The notes under the pieces: model-generated | The model's database searches: none | What the model was told of the DNA's origin: nothing | What the model saw: the letters and a program-made list of their open reading frames with translations, nothing else | Part shown: piece by piece, positions 53,147 to 62,445 of the stretch | Layout: each line of letters starts with the position of its first letter | How positions within the stretch are numbered: position 1 is the first letter of the stretch | Translations under genes and position numbers: made by a program | Origin: CBDBDZ01 sp965204215 | Lineage (GTDB): Bacteria; Pseudomonadota; Gammaproteobacteria; Pseudomonadales; GM7GCV1 | Direction: 5' to 3' | Length of the DNA stretch: 64,000 bases | NCBI GenBank assembly: GCA_965204215.1 | Contig: CBDBDZ010000013.1 | Coordinates: 186,001 to 250,000 of the forward strand

Positions 53147-54121
53147 TTACAGAGAGCTATATAAAAACTTATAACTTTTCCAACGCTGCAGGCTAATTTT
53201 ATCATTTTCAACTGCTGAGAGTACACTGCAATCGGGTTCGTGAATATGAGTACAATTTCTAAAGTGGCAGGGAGACAGTTTGCTAAATTCTACAAAACCT
53301 TGAATAAGTTGTTGGTGAGTAAAAGCATCTAGCCCAAACTCTCGAACCCCAGGTGAGTCAATAATAAAACTATCCGTATGGGTTTTAGATAATAAATAAA
53401 GTTGCGATTGAGTCGTTGTGTGTTTACCTTTGTTAAAGGTAGATAATTCAGAGGTTTTGGCATCCGCATCGGGAGTTAAGCAGTTGATAAGCGATGATTT
53501 ACCTGTGCCAGACTGACCGACAAAAATACTGCGATTGCTATCCAGTGCATGCCTTAAAGCGGTAAGGCTATCAGGATTAAACGTCGAAAGTTCATAGACA
53601 GGGTAATGTAATTGGGTGTAGATGTCGAACAATGTACTGGCAATGCGCTGATGTGGGTCTAAATCCATTTTATTGAGTACGATAATAGTATTTAAGTTAA
53701 GGTTTTCAATAGCTACCAAATAGCGGTCGATTAAATGTAATTCGGGTTTAGGTTCGATGGCAATAACAATAATGACAAGATTAATGTTAGCCGCAATGGC
53801 TTTAAGTTTGCCGCGGTGGTCTGGGCGTTGAATAAGGCTTTGGCGCTTGATAAGTTGCTCTACAATGCCTGCATTTTCAGTTAAAGATTGTTTCCATACT
53901 ACCTTGTCTCCTACTACTGCATCGTCAAAATCAGCGCGCATAAAACAGCGGTGTTGATTTCCAAACTCATCCAAAACCATTAAATGGTCACTGTGTCTAC
54001 ACCTGACCAAGCCTTGTTTAGCAGGGGATAAATTATCTGTGTTTAAGTCGACCCTGTTCTGTTGCTGTTTGCGTATTGTCGCCCGCTGTTTGTGAGTAAG
54101 GCGTTTACGAGCCACAGGCAA
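53147..54121 (-). CDS. rsgA: Small ribosomal subunit biogenesis GTPase RsgA
   Basis: Circularly permuted GTPase that checks the 30S decoding centre. 324 residues. OB fold at the N-terminus (about 35-105), G4 VLNKMDLD, then P-loop GQSGTGKSSLINCL near residue 202 and G3 DSPGVREFGL, in permuted order. C-terminal zinc site SPCHFRNCTHIHEPDCSV. Six bases separate it from the DUF4399 gene. Confidence 0.96.
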   Translation of the reverse strand: MPVARKRLTHKQRATIRKQQQNRVDLNTDNLSPAKQGLVRCRHSDHLMVLDEFGNQHRCFMRADFDDAVVGDKVVWKQSLTENAGIVEQLIKRQSLIQRPDHRGKLKAIAANINLVIIVIAIEPKPELHLIDRYLVAIENLNLNTIIVLNKMDLDPHQRIASTLFDIYTQLHYPVYELSTFNPDSLTALRHALDSNRSIFVGQSGTGKSSLINCLTPDADAKTSELSTFNKGKHTTTQSQLYLLSKTHTDSFIIDSPGVREFGLDAFTHQQLIQGFVEFSKLSPCHFRNCTHIHEPDCSVLSAVENDKISLQRWKSYKFLYSSL

Positions 54122-54127
54122 AGCTCT

Positions 54128-54547
54128 CTATTTAACAATAGTGATGGTGATTTTTTTGGATATTAGCGGCTCGCTATGGGGAATATGATAACCATCCCCC
54201 AACAATAACTGCAAGGTGTGGACACCAGGCTTTAAATGAATGGTGGTTTCGGTCTGACCATCGCCAAAGTGTATATAGTTATCATCGTTAGGAATGGGTC
54301 GTTTTAAGTCTGGCAGTGGGGCATCAATAATTAAGTGGTGGTGACCAGTGTTGTCTTTGATAGTCCCTGCAGGAGCAACGCCCATGCCGTTAAGTCCAAA
54401 GCGAACTGTGATTGGGCTTTTAAGCGTATCACCATCTGCAGGGCTAATAAAGTACAGCTGGTCATTGGATATATTAAGCTGTGTTTTATCCTCTGAACAT
54501 CCAATGATGCTGAGGCTAAATAACAAAATGCAGATAAGTTTATTCAT
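54128..54547 (-). CDS. DUF4399 lipoprotein
   Basis: 139 residues. Lipobox LSIIGC followed by SEDKT puts the lipidated Cys near residue 17. The rest is a small beta domain with FISPADGDTLKSPITVRFGLNG, GHHHLIIDAP and HFGDGQTETTIHLKPGVHTLQLLLGD, typical of the DUF4399 family. Periplasmic, function unknown. Operon with rsgA and the rhodanese-like gene. Confidence 0.85.
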   Translation of the reverse strand: MNKLICILLFSLSIIGCSEDKTQLNISNDQLYFISPADGDTLKSPITVRFGLNGMGVAPAGTIKDNTGHHHLIIDAPLPDLKRPIPNDDNYIHFGDGQTETTIHLKPGVHTLQLLLGDGYHIPHSEPLISKKITITIVK

Positions 54548-54561
54548 AGATTGTCTCAGAG

Positions 54562-54975
54562 TTATTTTTTGACCACAGGTAAATTATTGCCTTGCCATTC
54601 CATCATGCCGCCTTTAAGGCGCAACGTAGCAAAGCCCTGTTGTTGAAACTTTTTGGCAGCAGTGCCAGTCATTTGTCCCATTTTATCGACAATAATTAAA
54701 GGTTTTCCTTCATGTTTTTTTAATTCAGCAGTTTTTTTGTCAATGTCACTAAATAAAATATGGATAGCACCAGAAATGTGTCCCAGTTTAAAATCTTTAG
54801 CATCGCGAACATCCACTAATACGGCTTTGTCATCGTTAATCATTTGCGTGACTTCACTACAAGACAACGCCTTGCCTGCCAGTGTTGATTGTCTGTAAAC
54901 ATACAAATAAATCAAAGCCATTAACGCGCTGACCAGCAACCACTGCTCGCTGACAAAAATAAAGAAATCTTGCAT
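54562..54975 (-). CDS. Membrane-anchored rhodanese-like protein
   Basis: 137 residues. One N-terminal membrane helix (about 10-28), then a single rhodanese domain: DDKAVLVDVRDAKDFKLGHI, SGAIHI. The active-site Cys is replaced: the loop reads VDKMGQMTGTAAK, so it is probably catalytically inactive and may bind or sense instead. Related genes often sit near secB/grx in this group. Confidence 0.8.
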   Translation of the reverse strand: MQDFFIFVSEQWLLVSALMALIYLYVYRQSTLAGKALSCSEVTQMINDDKAVLVDVRDAKDFKLGHISGAIHILFSDIDKKTAELKKHEGKPLIIVDKMGQMTGTAAKKFQQQGFATLRLKGGMMEWQGNNLPVVKK

Positions 54976-55004
54976 AAATTATTCAGAAATTAACGAATTG
55001 CCCA

Positions 55005-55775
55005 TTATAAATTAAACCAAAGCTTAATTATAAATACGACCAGCACAAAATATAAAATACGTTTAATTAAATGCTCTCCTCGTTTGATAGTAGCTGAAGC
55101 ACCCAGCCAGCCGCCAATGGCATTGCCCAATGCTAATGCAATACCAACTACCCAAATTATTTCAATTTGACTAGCGAAAATAAAAAGTGACACAATGGTA
55201 TAACAGAGTACAATAAATACTTTATGGCTATTGATTGCCACAAAGTCTAGTTTCATGACCTTGTACATTAATGGCATTAAAATCAGACCTACGCCTATTT
55301 GAATAAACCCACCGAAAGCACCGACAAAAACCATTAGTATATGCCCTATGATATAACGGTTTCTTCGCGATGTTCCGGAAAGGGAGGTTTGCGGCTGGTA
55401 GTTGTTGTTGTCAACCAGCATGGAAATAAGGGCAATTGCCATAATGACAGCGACAATTCTGTTAAATGCAATGCCACTTACTTGAGTGCCGTAGTATGCG
55501 CCGACTATAGCACCAGGAATAGCGCACAATGCTAAACTACAACTTAATCGCAAGTTACTATGTTTTTTGCGAAAAAAGTTGACTGTGGCTGAAATGTTTT
55601 GGGCTAGTATTGCCACGCGGTTAGTGCCATTGGCGACATTGCCAGGAAGGCCCATAAAAATCATCATGGGAATGGTCAACATAGAACCGCCGCCTGCCAC
55701 CACATTCATGAAGCCTGCAATGATTCCAGTGAGAAATAGCAATAAATAATTAATAGAATCAAATTCGATGGACAT
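55005..55775 (-). CDS. TSUP (TauE/SafE) family membrane permease
   Basis: 256 residues, about eight membrane helices in two homologous halves. Signature GFMNVVAGGGSMLTIPMMIFMG near residue 20 and its repeat GAFGGFIQIGVGLILMPLM near residue 157. The family exports or imports sulfite, sulfoacetate or similar organosulfur anions. The nearby sulfurtransferase genes are compatible with sulfur metabolism, but the substrate is unknown. Confidence 0.87.
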   Translation of the reverse strand: MSIEFDSINYLLLFLTGIIAGFMNVVAGGGSMLTIPMMIFMGLPGNVANGTNRVAILAQNISATVNFFRKKHSNLRLSCSLALCAIPGAIVGAYYGTQVSGIAFNRIVAVIMAIALISMLVDNNNYQPQTSLSGTSRRNRYIIGHILMVFVGAFGGFIQIGVGLILMPLMYKVMKLDFVAINSHKVFIVLCYTIVSLFIFASQIEIIWVVGIALALGNAIGGWLGASATIKRGEHLIKRILYFVLVVFIIKLWFNL

Positions 55776-55854
55776 AAAATGTGGCTAAATGTTATGGTGA
55801 ATCGGGTTTTTGAATGGTATTCATTGTATGGGTGGTTATAATGTTTTGCATAGA

Positions 55855-55994
55855 GAGAGTTTTGCATAATTACTGCGCTTGTCAATACAGCGTTAAATTT
55901 TCGCTCAAAATGCTCATTTACTGCTAGTAAACTCCGCTTTTTCGTTCAAATTTGCTTTGTCTTGACATCGCTCGTGACATTATACAAAGCTCTC
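55855..55994. repeat. Family A inverted-repeat element, copy 3
   Basis: 140 bp, very close to 13721-13860. Left end GAGAGTTTTGCATAAT; right end ATTATACAAAGCTCTC, so here the two ends differ at two positions. Takes up most of the 365-base gap before the M23 gene. Confidence 0.83.
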
Positions 55995-56074
55995 ATAGAG
56001 ATAATGTCAATATCATTGATTATTAAACGCTTAAATATAATACACGCCAAGAAGGTGCATGCTTGATTTCAAGA

Positions 56075-56117
56075 GGTGCCAGACTAAAGTCTGATGTCTG
56101 ATTAAAAGCCTGGCACC
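56075..56117. repeat. REP-like hairpin GGTGCCAG ... CTGGCACC
   Basis: Eight-base perfect outer arms GGTGCCAG (56075-56082) and CTGGCACC (56110-56117) with an internal AGACTAAAGTCT hairpin. Lies 24 bases before the M23 peptidase start, so it could act in the 5' leader. Confidence 0.55.
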
Positions 56118-56140
56118 GATAACTTCCGACATGATAGCAA

Positions 56141-57397
56141 ATGAATCTTAGTAACATTATACAGGCTCTGCTGATAACAGGGTTAGCCATGCTGCTGATA
56201 TCGGGTTTTTCATTAGTGGATGAGACTGAGTCCGTCACCAGGCACTATGATGTTTTTGACTTTAGCGCGGATGATATGGAAAAGTTGGACTATAATAATG
56301 AAACTCAGGGCTCGTTCACAACATTGACTGTAAATCGGGCAGATACGCTTTCATCCATGCTTTATGGATATGGTATTAAAGATAAAACCATCTATCAGTT
56401 ATCGAAAAGCACTCACGGTAAAATTTTAAATCGGTTAAATGTAGGTGATAGGCTGTCAGTGTTAATTGAGTATGACCGATTAGAGCAGCTTATTTATGAA
56501 CCATCTAATCTGGAAGCCTACCATTTTATCGCATCGCAAGATGGTTTTAATTCAGTACACAGGCGGTATGAAGTCGAAACTTACTTGCAGTTGCAGACAT
56601 TTAGTATTGACGATTCACTATTTTGGGCGGGTAAGAAAGCCAATTTAACCGATGCAATGATTGTAGAGCTGGCAGGAATTTTTGCTTGGGATATTGACTT
56701 TGCTGTTGATTTAAGACGTGGTGATCGCTTTACCTTAGTCTATGAAGAGTTACTACATAACGGTGAAAAAATTGGAGAGGGAAACATTTTAGCGGCGGAA
56801 TTTATTAATAAAGGCAAGGTTTACCGTGCCATTCGCTTTACTGAAGAAAATGGTTCAGAGCGATATTTTGATGAGAATGGCAAGAGTATGCAGCGAGCTT
56901 TTTTAAGAACGCCACTAGATATTTTCAGGATTAGTTCACATTTTAACCCTCATCGCAAACACCCTGTTTTAAATCGTATTCGCGCGCATAAAGGCACAGA
57001 TTATGCAGCGCCAAGAGGAACCGTCGTTAGAGCAACAGGCGATGGTATAGTGAAATTTGCAGGCAGAGAGGGTGGTTACGGTAATTTAATCAAAATACAA
57101 CATGGTGATTCACGCGAAACGCGTTATGCACATTTAGATAAATTTAATAAACGAGTGAAAAAAGGCAGAAAGGTTAAACAGGGACAGGTAATAGGCTATG
57201 TTGGAAAAACGGGTTTGGCAACAGGTTACCATCTGCATTATGAATTTTTGTCTAACGGCGTGCATCGTAATCCTGTCAAGGTCAAATTCCCCAAATCTAA
57301 CCCCATTGTTGAAAAAGATAAGCAGCGTTTTAATGAGCATAAAACTCATATGTTAGCTGTTCTCAATAACGCCACCCAATATTTTGTTAAGCGCTAA
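56141..57397 (+). CDS. M23 family murein endopeptidase with LysM/OapA-type region
   Basis: 418 residues, MepM-like. N-terminal membrane anchor (8-25), an OapA/LysM-type domain (TVNRADTLSSMLYGYGI and NRLNVGDRLSVLIEY, about 55-115), and a C-terminal M23 zinc-peptidase domain with HKGTDYAAPRGTVV (His and Asp ligands), GNLIKIQHG and ATGYHLHYEF (HxH). Cleaves peptidoglycan cross-links so the sacculus can grow. It abuts anmK with the junction TAATG, as is usual for this pair. Confidence 0.92.
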   Translation: MNLSNIIQALLITGLAMLLISGFSLVDETESVTRHYDVFDFSADDMEKLDYNNETQGSFTTLTVNRADTLSSMLYGYGIKDKTIYQLSKSTHGKILNRLNVGDRLSVLIEYDRLEQLIYEPSNLEAYHFIASQDGFNSVHRRYEVETYLQLQTFSIDDSLFWAGKKANLTDAMIVELAGIFAWDIDFAVDLRRGDRFTLVYEELLHNGEKIGEGNILAAEFINKGKVYRAIRFTEENGSERYFDENGKSMQRAFLRTPLDIFRISSHFNPHRKHPVLNRIRAHKGTDYAAPRGTVVRATGDGIVKFAGREGGYGNLIKIQHGDSRETRYAHLDKFNKRVKKGRKVKQGQVIGYVGKTGLATGYHLHYEFLSNGVHRNPVKVKFPKSNPIVEKDKQRFNEHKTHMLAVLNNATQYFVKR

Positions 57398-57413
57398 TGC
57401 ATAATTTGGGTTT
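57394..57413 (+). repeat. ATGCAT-type motif at the M23/anmK junction
   Basis: CTAATGCATAATTTGGGTTT. Its TAA ends the M23 gene and its ATG starts anmK; the first anmK residues MHNLGL are encoded by it. Identical to the right end of the 176-bp element over 19 bases. Confidence 0.8.
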
Positions 57414-58524
57414 ATATATTGGCATTATGTCGGGAACCAGTATGGACTCGATAGATGCCACTTGTATTGACTTTGGCAAGACTAAACCCGGTATCGTTGG
57501 TTCGATAGAAAATGTGTTAAGTCGCGATATAGTTGAACAATTAATTGCACTTAGAGAGGGCAGCAACAACCAGCTTGAGCAATTGGCATTGTTAGATAGA
57601 GAAATGGGAGTGCAATTTGCCAATGCGGCGTTAATGTTGTTAGATACCTGTAACCTTAAGCCACCAGATATTAGTGCTATTGGTTGTCATGGGCAAACGG
57701 TATTGCATCGATCAAATAGTGATGGCAATGGTTTTTCCTTACAAATTGGCGACCCTAATACTATAGCTTATTTAACGCATATTCCTACAGTAGCAGATTT
57801 CAGGCGTAAAGATATAGCAGCAGGTGGTGAGGGTGCGCCACTGGCATCGGCGTTTCATTCTTATTATTTTAGTCAGTTGCATACCATTAAAAACAGCGCC
57901 ATATTAAATTTAGGTGGTATTGCCAATATCACATGGTTAAACTCAAATGCAGCAAATAAAGTGATAGGTTTTGATTGCGGTCCAGCTAATGCATTATTGG
58001 ATGCTTTTTATAGCGCTAATCAAAAAACAGGTTTTGATAGAGATTCTCAATGGGCAAAGCAAGGTAATGTCAATGAGTTACTTTTAAACCAGTTAATAAG
58101 TCAAAGTGATTATTTTAAGCAACCTCCACCTAAATCTACAGGCAAAGAATTGTTTAATCCAGACTATATTCATAACGCACTAAACAGCGTCAATATAACT
58201 ATTAATGCAGTAGATATTCAAAGAACATTGCTGCAATTCAGTATTGAAACGATTTGCATGGGGTTAAAACAATGTCCTGGTACAGTAGATAGTGTATATT
58301 GCTGTGGAGGCGGAGCTGATAACAGTTATTTTTTGGAATTGTTGCAACAGAAATTAACAGCGAAAGTAACAACTACCGACGATTTAGGAGTACCAGCCAA
58401 GCAAGTTGAAGCTTTTACTTTTGCCTGGTTAGCGAAACAGCGATTAGAAGGCGCTACAGGGAATTTATGTTCAGTAACTGGTGCTAGGCAACCTGTAGTT
58501 TTGGGCGGTGTCTATCTTCCTTAA
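57397..58524 (+). CDS. anmK: Anhydro-N-acetylmuramic acid kinase
   Basis: Phosphorylates and opens 1,6-anhydroMurNAc during cell-wall recycling. 375 residues. MSGTSMDSIDA at the N-terminus, GCHGQTVLH, DFRRKDIAAGGEGAPLASAFH, NLGGIANIT, FDCGPANALLDA and the C-terminal CCGGGADNSYFLELL are the ASKHA-fold and family motifs. The start is set by the repeat-derived ATG 57397, overlapping the M23 stop by one base (TAATG). Confidence 0.95.
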   Translation: MHNLGLYIGIMSGTSMDSIDATCIDFGKTKPGIVGSIENVLSRDIVEQLIALREGSNNQLEQLALLDREMGVQFANAALMLLDTCNLKPPDISAIGCHGQTVLHRSNSDGNGFSLQIGDPNTIAYLTHIPTVADFRRKDIAAGGEGAPLASAFHSYYFSQLHTIKNSAILNLGGIANITWLNSNAANKVIGFDCGPANALLDAFYSANQKTGFDRDSQWAKQGNVNELLLNQLISQSDYFKQPPPKSTGKELFNPDYIHNALNSVNITINAVDIQRTLLQFSIETICMGLKQCPGTVDSVYCCGGGADNSYFLELLQQKLTAKVTTTDDLGVPAKQVEAFTFAWLAKQRLEGATGNLCSVTGARQPVVLGGVYLP

Positions 58525-58548
58525 TTCGTTGTGTCAGGTTAATTTGAT

Positions 58549-58617
58549 ATTAATTCGGCATGAAAATACCGAACAAATATGTGGCACAAGGGAGTGCCAC
58601 CGATGAGCGATAGCTTA
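58549..58617 (-). repeat. Dispersed repeat, family B, copy 3 (partial, inverted)
   Basis: ATTAATTCGGCATGAAAATA to GATGAGCGATAGCTTA, the reverse complement of the right 70 bases of the family. It ends in the stop codon of the acyl-CoA ligase gene (TAA 58617-58615). Confidence 0.78.
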
Positions 58618-60267
58618 TTGCGAGGTTAATAATCTACTCTGATAATAGGATTTAGCAGCTGGTTTTAAAATTTTTCCCGATTGATTGCGCTCAAGAGGGA
58701 AGTCAATTAAATAGCATTCAGCAGGTAATTTATAGTTTGCCAATTGTTCAGAGGCTTGTTTTAAAATGGCACCAACGCTATTGTTAGAGCTGCTGTGTAA
58801 GCGAATGAATGCAATTAACTTCTCGCCAAGGCGGTCATCAGGCATGCCAAAGGTTACGACTTCAATGACGTCATCACATTGTGATAGCGCGCGCTCCACT
58901 TCGGCGCAATAAATATTTTCTCCCGATGAAATGATCATTTCAGTGGCACGATCGACAATATGCAAGCGTTGTTTTTCATCAAAATAACCGATATCGCCGG
59001 TTTTATACCAACCGTCAATAAAACATTTTTCATTGGCATCAACCTGATTATCATAGCCTTGCATAACGGTAGCGCCGCGAACAAGGATTTCACCGCGTTC
59101 ACCCTGCTGTACAACATTACCATCGTCTTTAAGTAATTTTATATCAGTAGTGACCAATGCTTTACCCACGCTGTTGGGAGCTTCTAGCAAGTCTTCACCA
59201 ATAATCAGACTGATAGCACCATTGGTTTCAGTCATACCGTAGCCACAGCCGACAATGACGGAAGGAAATGCTTCTAAAATTGTATTGAATAGTGAAAGAG
59301 GTGTTGATTGACCTGCTACAGAAATGGAAATGAGTGATGACAAATCGTATTGAGTCAATGTTTCTGACTTCAATATGTCCCAATACATGGTGGGTACACC
59401 AGCAAAAGCAGTCACTTTTTCCTGCTGCATTAACCTCAGTGCCTGCTCAACATTCCACTTGGGTAACATAACCAGTTTAGCGCCTTGCAGTAAACCGGTG
59501 AGGAAAATTGCTTGACAACCACTGATATGAAACAATGGAAACATCAATAGATTACAGGCTTGAGGGCGCATGGCAGCCAGGGTAGTCAAATCAATATTGT
59601 ATTTCTTAGCCATTTGCGCACCAATAATTGCCCCTGAGTATTGATTGGTCATTAAGGCGGTAAGCACTCCCAAGTGCGACAATTTAGCGGCTTTGGGTCT
59701 GCCTGTTGTGCCAGAGGTAAATAAAATCATTGCTGTGTCATTCCAACTGCGAGGACATTTGGGTAGCGAGCTGGTTAGATTGTCTAATTTTAGATTGCTG
59801 ACAGTAATGCAGGGTAGGGCTTCATCAATCAATGGCGCTGTTAATGTATCAGCTACAATCAATTGACATTGGGTAAGTTGTATGCAATAACTTATTTCAT
59901 CTTGCTTTCCTCTGCTATTAATGAGTACAGGAATAGCTCCCAAAGAAGAAATGGCAATAAAACTGAGTAACCAATAAGGGTTGTTACGCATAGCAATAGC
60001 AACTCTTGAACCAGCTTTAATATGGTGGGTGCTGGCAAGATGTTCCGCTAATTGCGCTGATTGCTGATAGGCTTGCGAGTAAGTGAGCACTTGCTCTTCA
60101 AAGACTGCCATCACTTTGTCGCCATGGGTTAGCATAACATCGTATATTTGACTTAAATACTGCGGTGTTTGTTTGAATATTCGACAAGGTTGATTGTGAA
60201 TTTCGATTTCGGTAAATTCAAAGGGTGCACCAGGTGCCGAGAGTGATTCAATAATAGCGTTGTTCAT
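58615..60267 (-). CDS. AMP-dependent acyl-CoA synthetase/ligase
   Basis: 550 residues of the ANL superfamily. P-loop ILFTSGTTGRPKAAKL near residue 185, A5 GCGYGMTETNGAIS near residue 342, A7 GWYKTGDIGYFDE, A8 RATEMIISSGENIYCAEVE, and the catalytic Lys in NQSGKILK at the C-terminus. Activates a carboxylic acid to its CoA ester; the acid is unknown. The MFS transporter 25 bases upstream may import its substrate. Confidence 0.92.
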   Translation of the reverse strand: MNNAIIESLSAPGAPFEFTEIEIHNQPCRIFKQTPQYLSQIYDVMLTHGDKVMAVFEEQVLTYSQAYQQSAQLAEHLASTHHIKAGSRVAIAMRNNPYWLLSFIAISSLGAIPVLINSRGKQDEISYCIQLTQCQLIVADTLTAPLIDEALPCITVSNLKLDNLTSSLPKCPRSWNDTAMILFTSGTTGRPKAAKLSHLGVLTALMTNQYSGAIIGAQMAKKYNIDLTTLAAMRPQACNLLMFPLFHISGCQAIFLTGLLQGAKLVMLPKWNVEQALRLMQQEKVTAFAGVPTMYWDILKSETLTQYDLSSLISISVAGQSTPLSLFNTILEAFPSVIVGCGYGMTETNGAISLIIGEDLLEAPNSVGKALVTTDIKLLKDDGNVVQQGERGEILVRGATVMQGYDNQVDANEKCFIDGWYKTGDIGYFDEKQRLHIVDRATEMIISSGENIYCAEVERALSQCDDVIEVVTFGMPDDRLGEKLIAFIRLHSSSNNSVGAILKQASEQLANYKLPAECYLIDFPLERNQSGKILKPAAKSYYQSRLLTSQ

Positions 60268-60292
60268 TAGAGGTCTATGATAGTATCAGCGC

Positions 60293-61570
60293 TTAGGTAT
60301 AGCGTTGAGCAATAAATTGTTTCGAGGCAAAATAATAACAAAAAATTGCCAACAGGTAGGTGCTCATAATAATAATTAACGCATAGCGAACCGATTCATT
60401 ACCATAGGCAGGAGTTAAAAAGTCTGAAAATAGACCAACCAGATAAGGGCCTAATCCAAAACCTGCAAAATTCATTACAAATAATAAAATAGCGCAGGCT
60501 AAGGTACGTTGGTTAGGTGCAACCAATTCTTGAACGACTACATAAGTTGGAGCTACCCACCAGGAACCTACAAAGCCAGCCAGACAGTAAAAAAGCATAG
60601 CGCTGGGTATTGAAAATCCGGCAATATCAAATTGAGTGCTAGGCCAATATAAAAATAGTAGCATTATGGGAAGGGATAAAAGTAAACTCAAAGCGGGAAT
60701 TAACAGCAACCACTTGCGGTGGGTCAGTGATAACTTATCACATAACCAACCACCAAAAATAGAGCCGACAAGACCTGCGGTTGCGCCTAAACCGCCAATC
60801 ATTACGCCTGCTTCAATTAGAGATACTGAATGAATACGTATCATAAATGTCGGTACCCAAAAACCTAACCCGTAGCCTGCAATACCTGCAAAGCCGCAGC
60901 CAAGTATAGTAAAGCGCATAGATGACAAGTGCCACACTTGTTTAAGAGTTTTTAAAAAGGAAGGTTGTTCGGCTTTAGCTGTAACTGAGTCCCACTGCCC
61001 GCGAACTGGTTCCTTAAGGGTGTAACGCACCAAAAATGCCAATATGATGCCAGGTGCACCAATAATAAAAAAAGCAGAGCGCCAACCATAATTTTGAGCA
61101 ATTACGGCTCCTGTAATCATGGCAAGCAGCGTTCCAATAAATGAAGCGCTGGAGAAAATAGCCATTGCCCGAGTACGCTGTTCAGGTGGGTAGTAGTCGG
61201 TAATCAACGATTGTGAGGGAGGCACACCGCCTGATTCACCTACAGCTACGCCAGTGCGAAATATCAGCATCTGGATATAACTGGTTGCAAAGCCACATAG
61301 CACGGTCATCAAACTCCATAGCCCTGCTGCAATTGCTAATATGTCTCGCCGGCTGTGTTTGTCGGCTAAGCGTGCAACAGGTACTGCCAATGTTGCATAG
61401 AACAAAGCGAATGAAAGTCCATACAGTAAACCCATCGCAGAATCACTGACGCCAAATTCTGTTTTGATGGGTTCTAACAAAATTGCCAACAACTGCCTGT
61501 CCAAAAAATTAAAAACATAGGTTATTGTAAGAATGGCTAAGGCGTAATGCCTTTGAGTTGTAGTGAGCAT
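60293..61570 (-). CDS. MFS transporter
   Basis: 425 residues, 12 predicted helices. Loop motifs of the major facilitator family: FLDRQLLAILLEPIK, ALFYATLAVPVARLADKHSR, GVAVGESGGVPPSQSLITDY, and the second-half FGGWLCDKLSLTHRKW. Belongs to the branch transporting organic acids or hexuronate-like compounds. Probably co-transcribed with the ligase gene. Confidence 0.9.
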   Translation of the reverse strand: MLTTTQRHYALAILTITYVFNFLDRQLLAILLEPIKTEFGVSDSAMGLLYGLSFALFYATLAVPVARLADKHSRRDILAIAAGLWSLMTVLCGFATSYIQMLIFRTGVAVGESGGVPPSQSLITDYYPPEQRTRAMAIFSSASFIGTLLAMITGAVIAQNYGWRSAFFIIGAPGIILAFLVRYTLKEPVRGQWDSVTAKAEQPSFLKTLKQVWHLSSMRFTILGCGFAGIAGYGLGFWVPTFMIRIHSVSLIEAGVMIGGLGATAGLVGSIFGGWLCDKLSLTHRKWLLLIPALSLLLSLPIMLLFLYWPSTQFDIAGFSIPSAMLFYCLAGFVGSWWVAPTYVVVQELVAPNQRTLACAILLFVMNFAGFGLGPYLVGLFSDFLTPAYGNESVRYALIIIMSTYLLAIFCYYFASKQFIAQRYT

Positions 61571-61578
61571 CGCAAAGA

Positions 61579-62445
61579 TTATTGAACGGTGAGTTTTTTG
61601 CTGATTGCTTTGAAAAAATCAGCAGACCAAAGGCTTAGTTCATCAATAGAATTAATAAACGGCAGAACATCGGTTTTAGCCTGTTGCCAATCAATTGATG
61701 CAAATCTATCATATAACAAATTTTGCAATTTTGTTAATGTAAGTTGTTGATTGTCAGCCAGGTGTTTAGATTGTTTCATTCTTGCTTCTAAATGTTGAAG
61801 ATTGCAGGGAATGTCTTTGCTCAGATACCATATATAGTCGTAAAAATCACGTCCTTTAACTCGACTTTTCCAAGAACGACAAAGTACAGCATGGAGTTTT
61901 CCAGCGAATAGGCTGGGTTTGTCAAATGCTTTAATTGAAAAAGGCGTAGGCGATAGAATAAATTCCATATCATAACTGGCTAATGGCGGTGGTTCTGTAT
62001 CAATTTCCAGTTTCACTGTGTATTTTGATGATGTTGTAAACCGCTGAATAATATTAGTAGGAGCTTCTATTTTTAATAAATTAATTTGCGTATTTCCTTT
62101 GATGAAAGCGGATTTAATTGGGTTTTTATTAACTTTTTGTTTCTCTTCAATAGCTACATTGAAACCATAAACCGATAATTCCTGTTTGGTTTTTTCGAGA
62201 TAGGGGTGTAAGTCAAAGTTTTGCTCTGGACTGATTAATGAAAAGTCTAAATCTTCTGAAAAGCGGTTAAGTCCGTAAAGCAATCTAAGTGCTGTACCTC
62301 CGTAAAAAGCAGCATTATCAAAAAATTTTGCTTTGGATAAGGCTAAAAGCGTTAATGTTTGAGTAATTTGTTTAAGAGCAAGGTTGTACTCTTGTGCGGT
62401 GGTTAATTTATAGTCCTTTAAAATGGATTCAATTGCAGAAATCAT
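61579..62445 (-). CDS. AbiEii/AbiGii-type nucleotidyltransferase toxin
   Basis: 288 residues from ATG 62445. Nucleotidyltransferase core GGTALRLLYGLNRFSEDLDF (GG, and the D-x-D pair) near residues 45-65, KLEIDTEPP, and AGKLHAVLCRSWKSRVKGRD with FYD after it, the motif set of AbiEii toxins (PF08843). Toxin of a type IV toxin-antitoxin or phage-defence pair that adds nucleotides, for some relatives to tRNA acceptor ends. It starts inside the antitoxin gene (17-base overlap), so both are co-translated. Confidence 0.9.
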   Translation of the reverse strand: MISAIESILKDYKLTTAQEYNLALKQITQTLTLLALSKAKFFDNAAFYGGTALRLLYGLNRFSEDLDFSLISPEQNFDLHPYLEKTKQELSVYGFNVAIEEKQKVNKNPIKSAFIKGNTQINLLKIEAPTNIIQRFTTSSKYTVKLEIDTEPPPLASYDMEFILSPTPFSIKAFDKPSLFAGKLHAVLCRSWKSRVKGRDFYDYIWYLSKDIPCNLQHLEARMKQSKHLADNQQLTLTKLQNLLYDRFASIDWQQAKTDVLPFINSIDELSLWSADFFKAISKKLTVQ

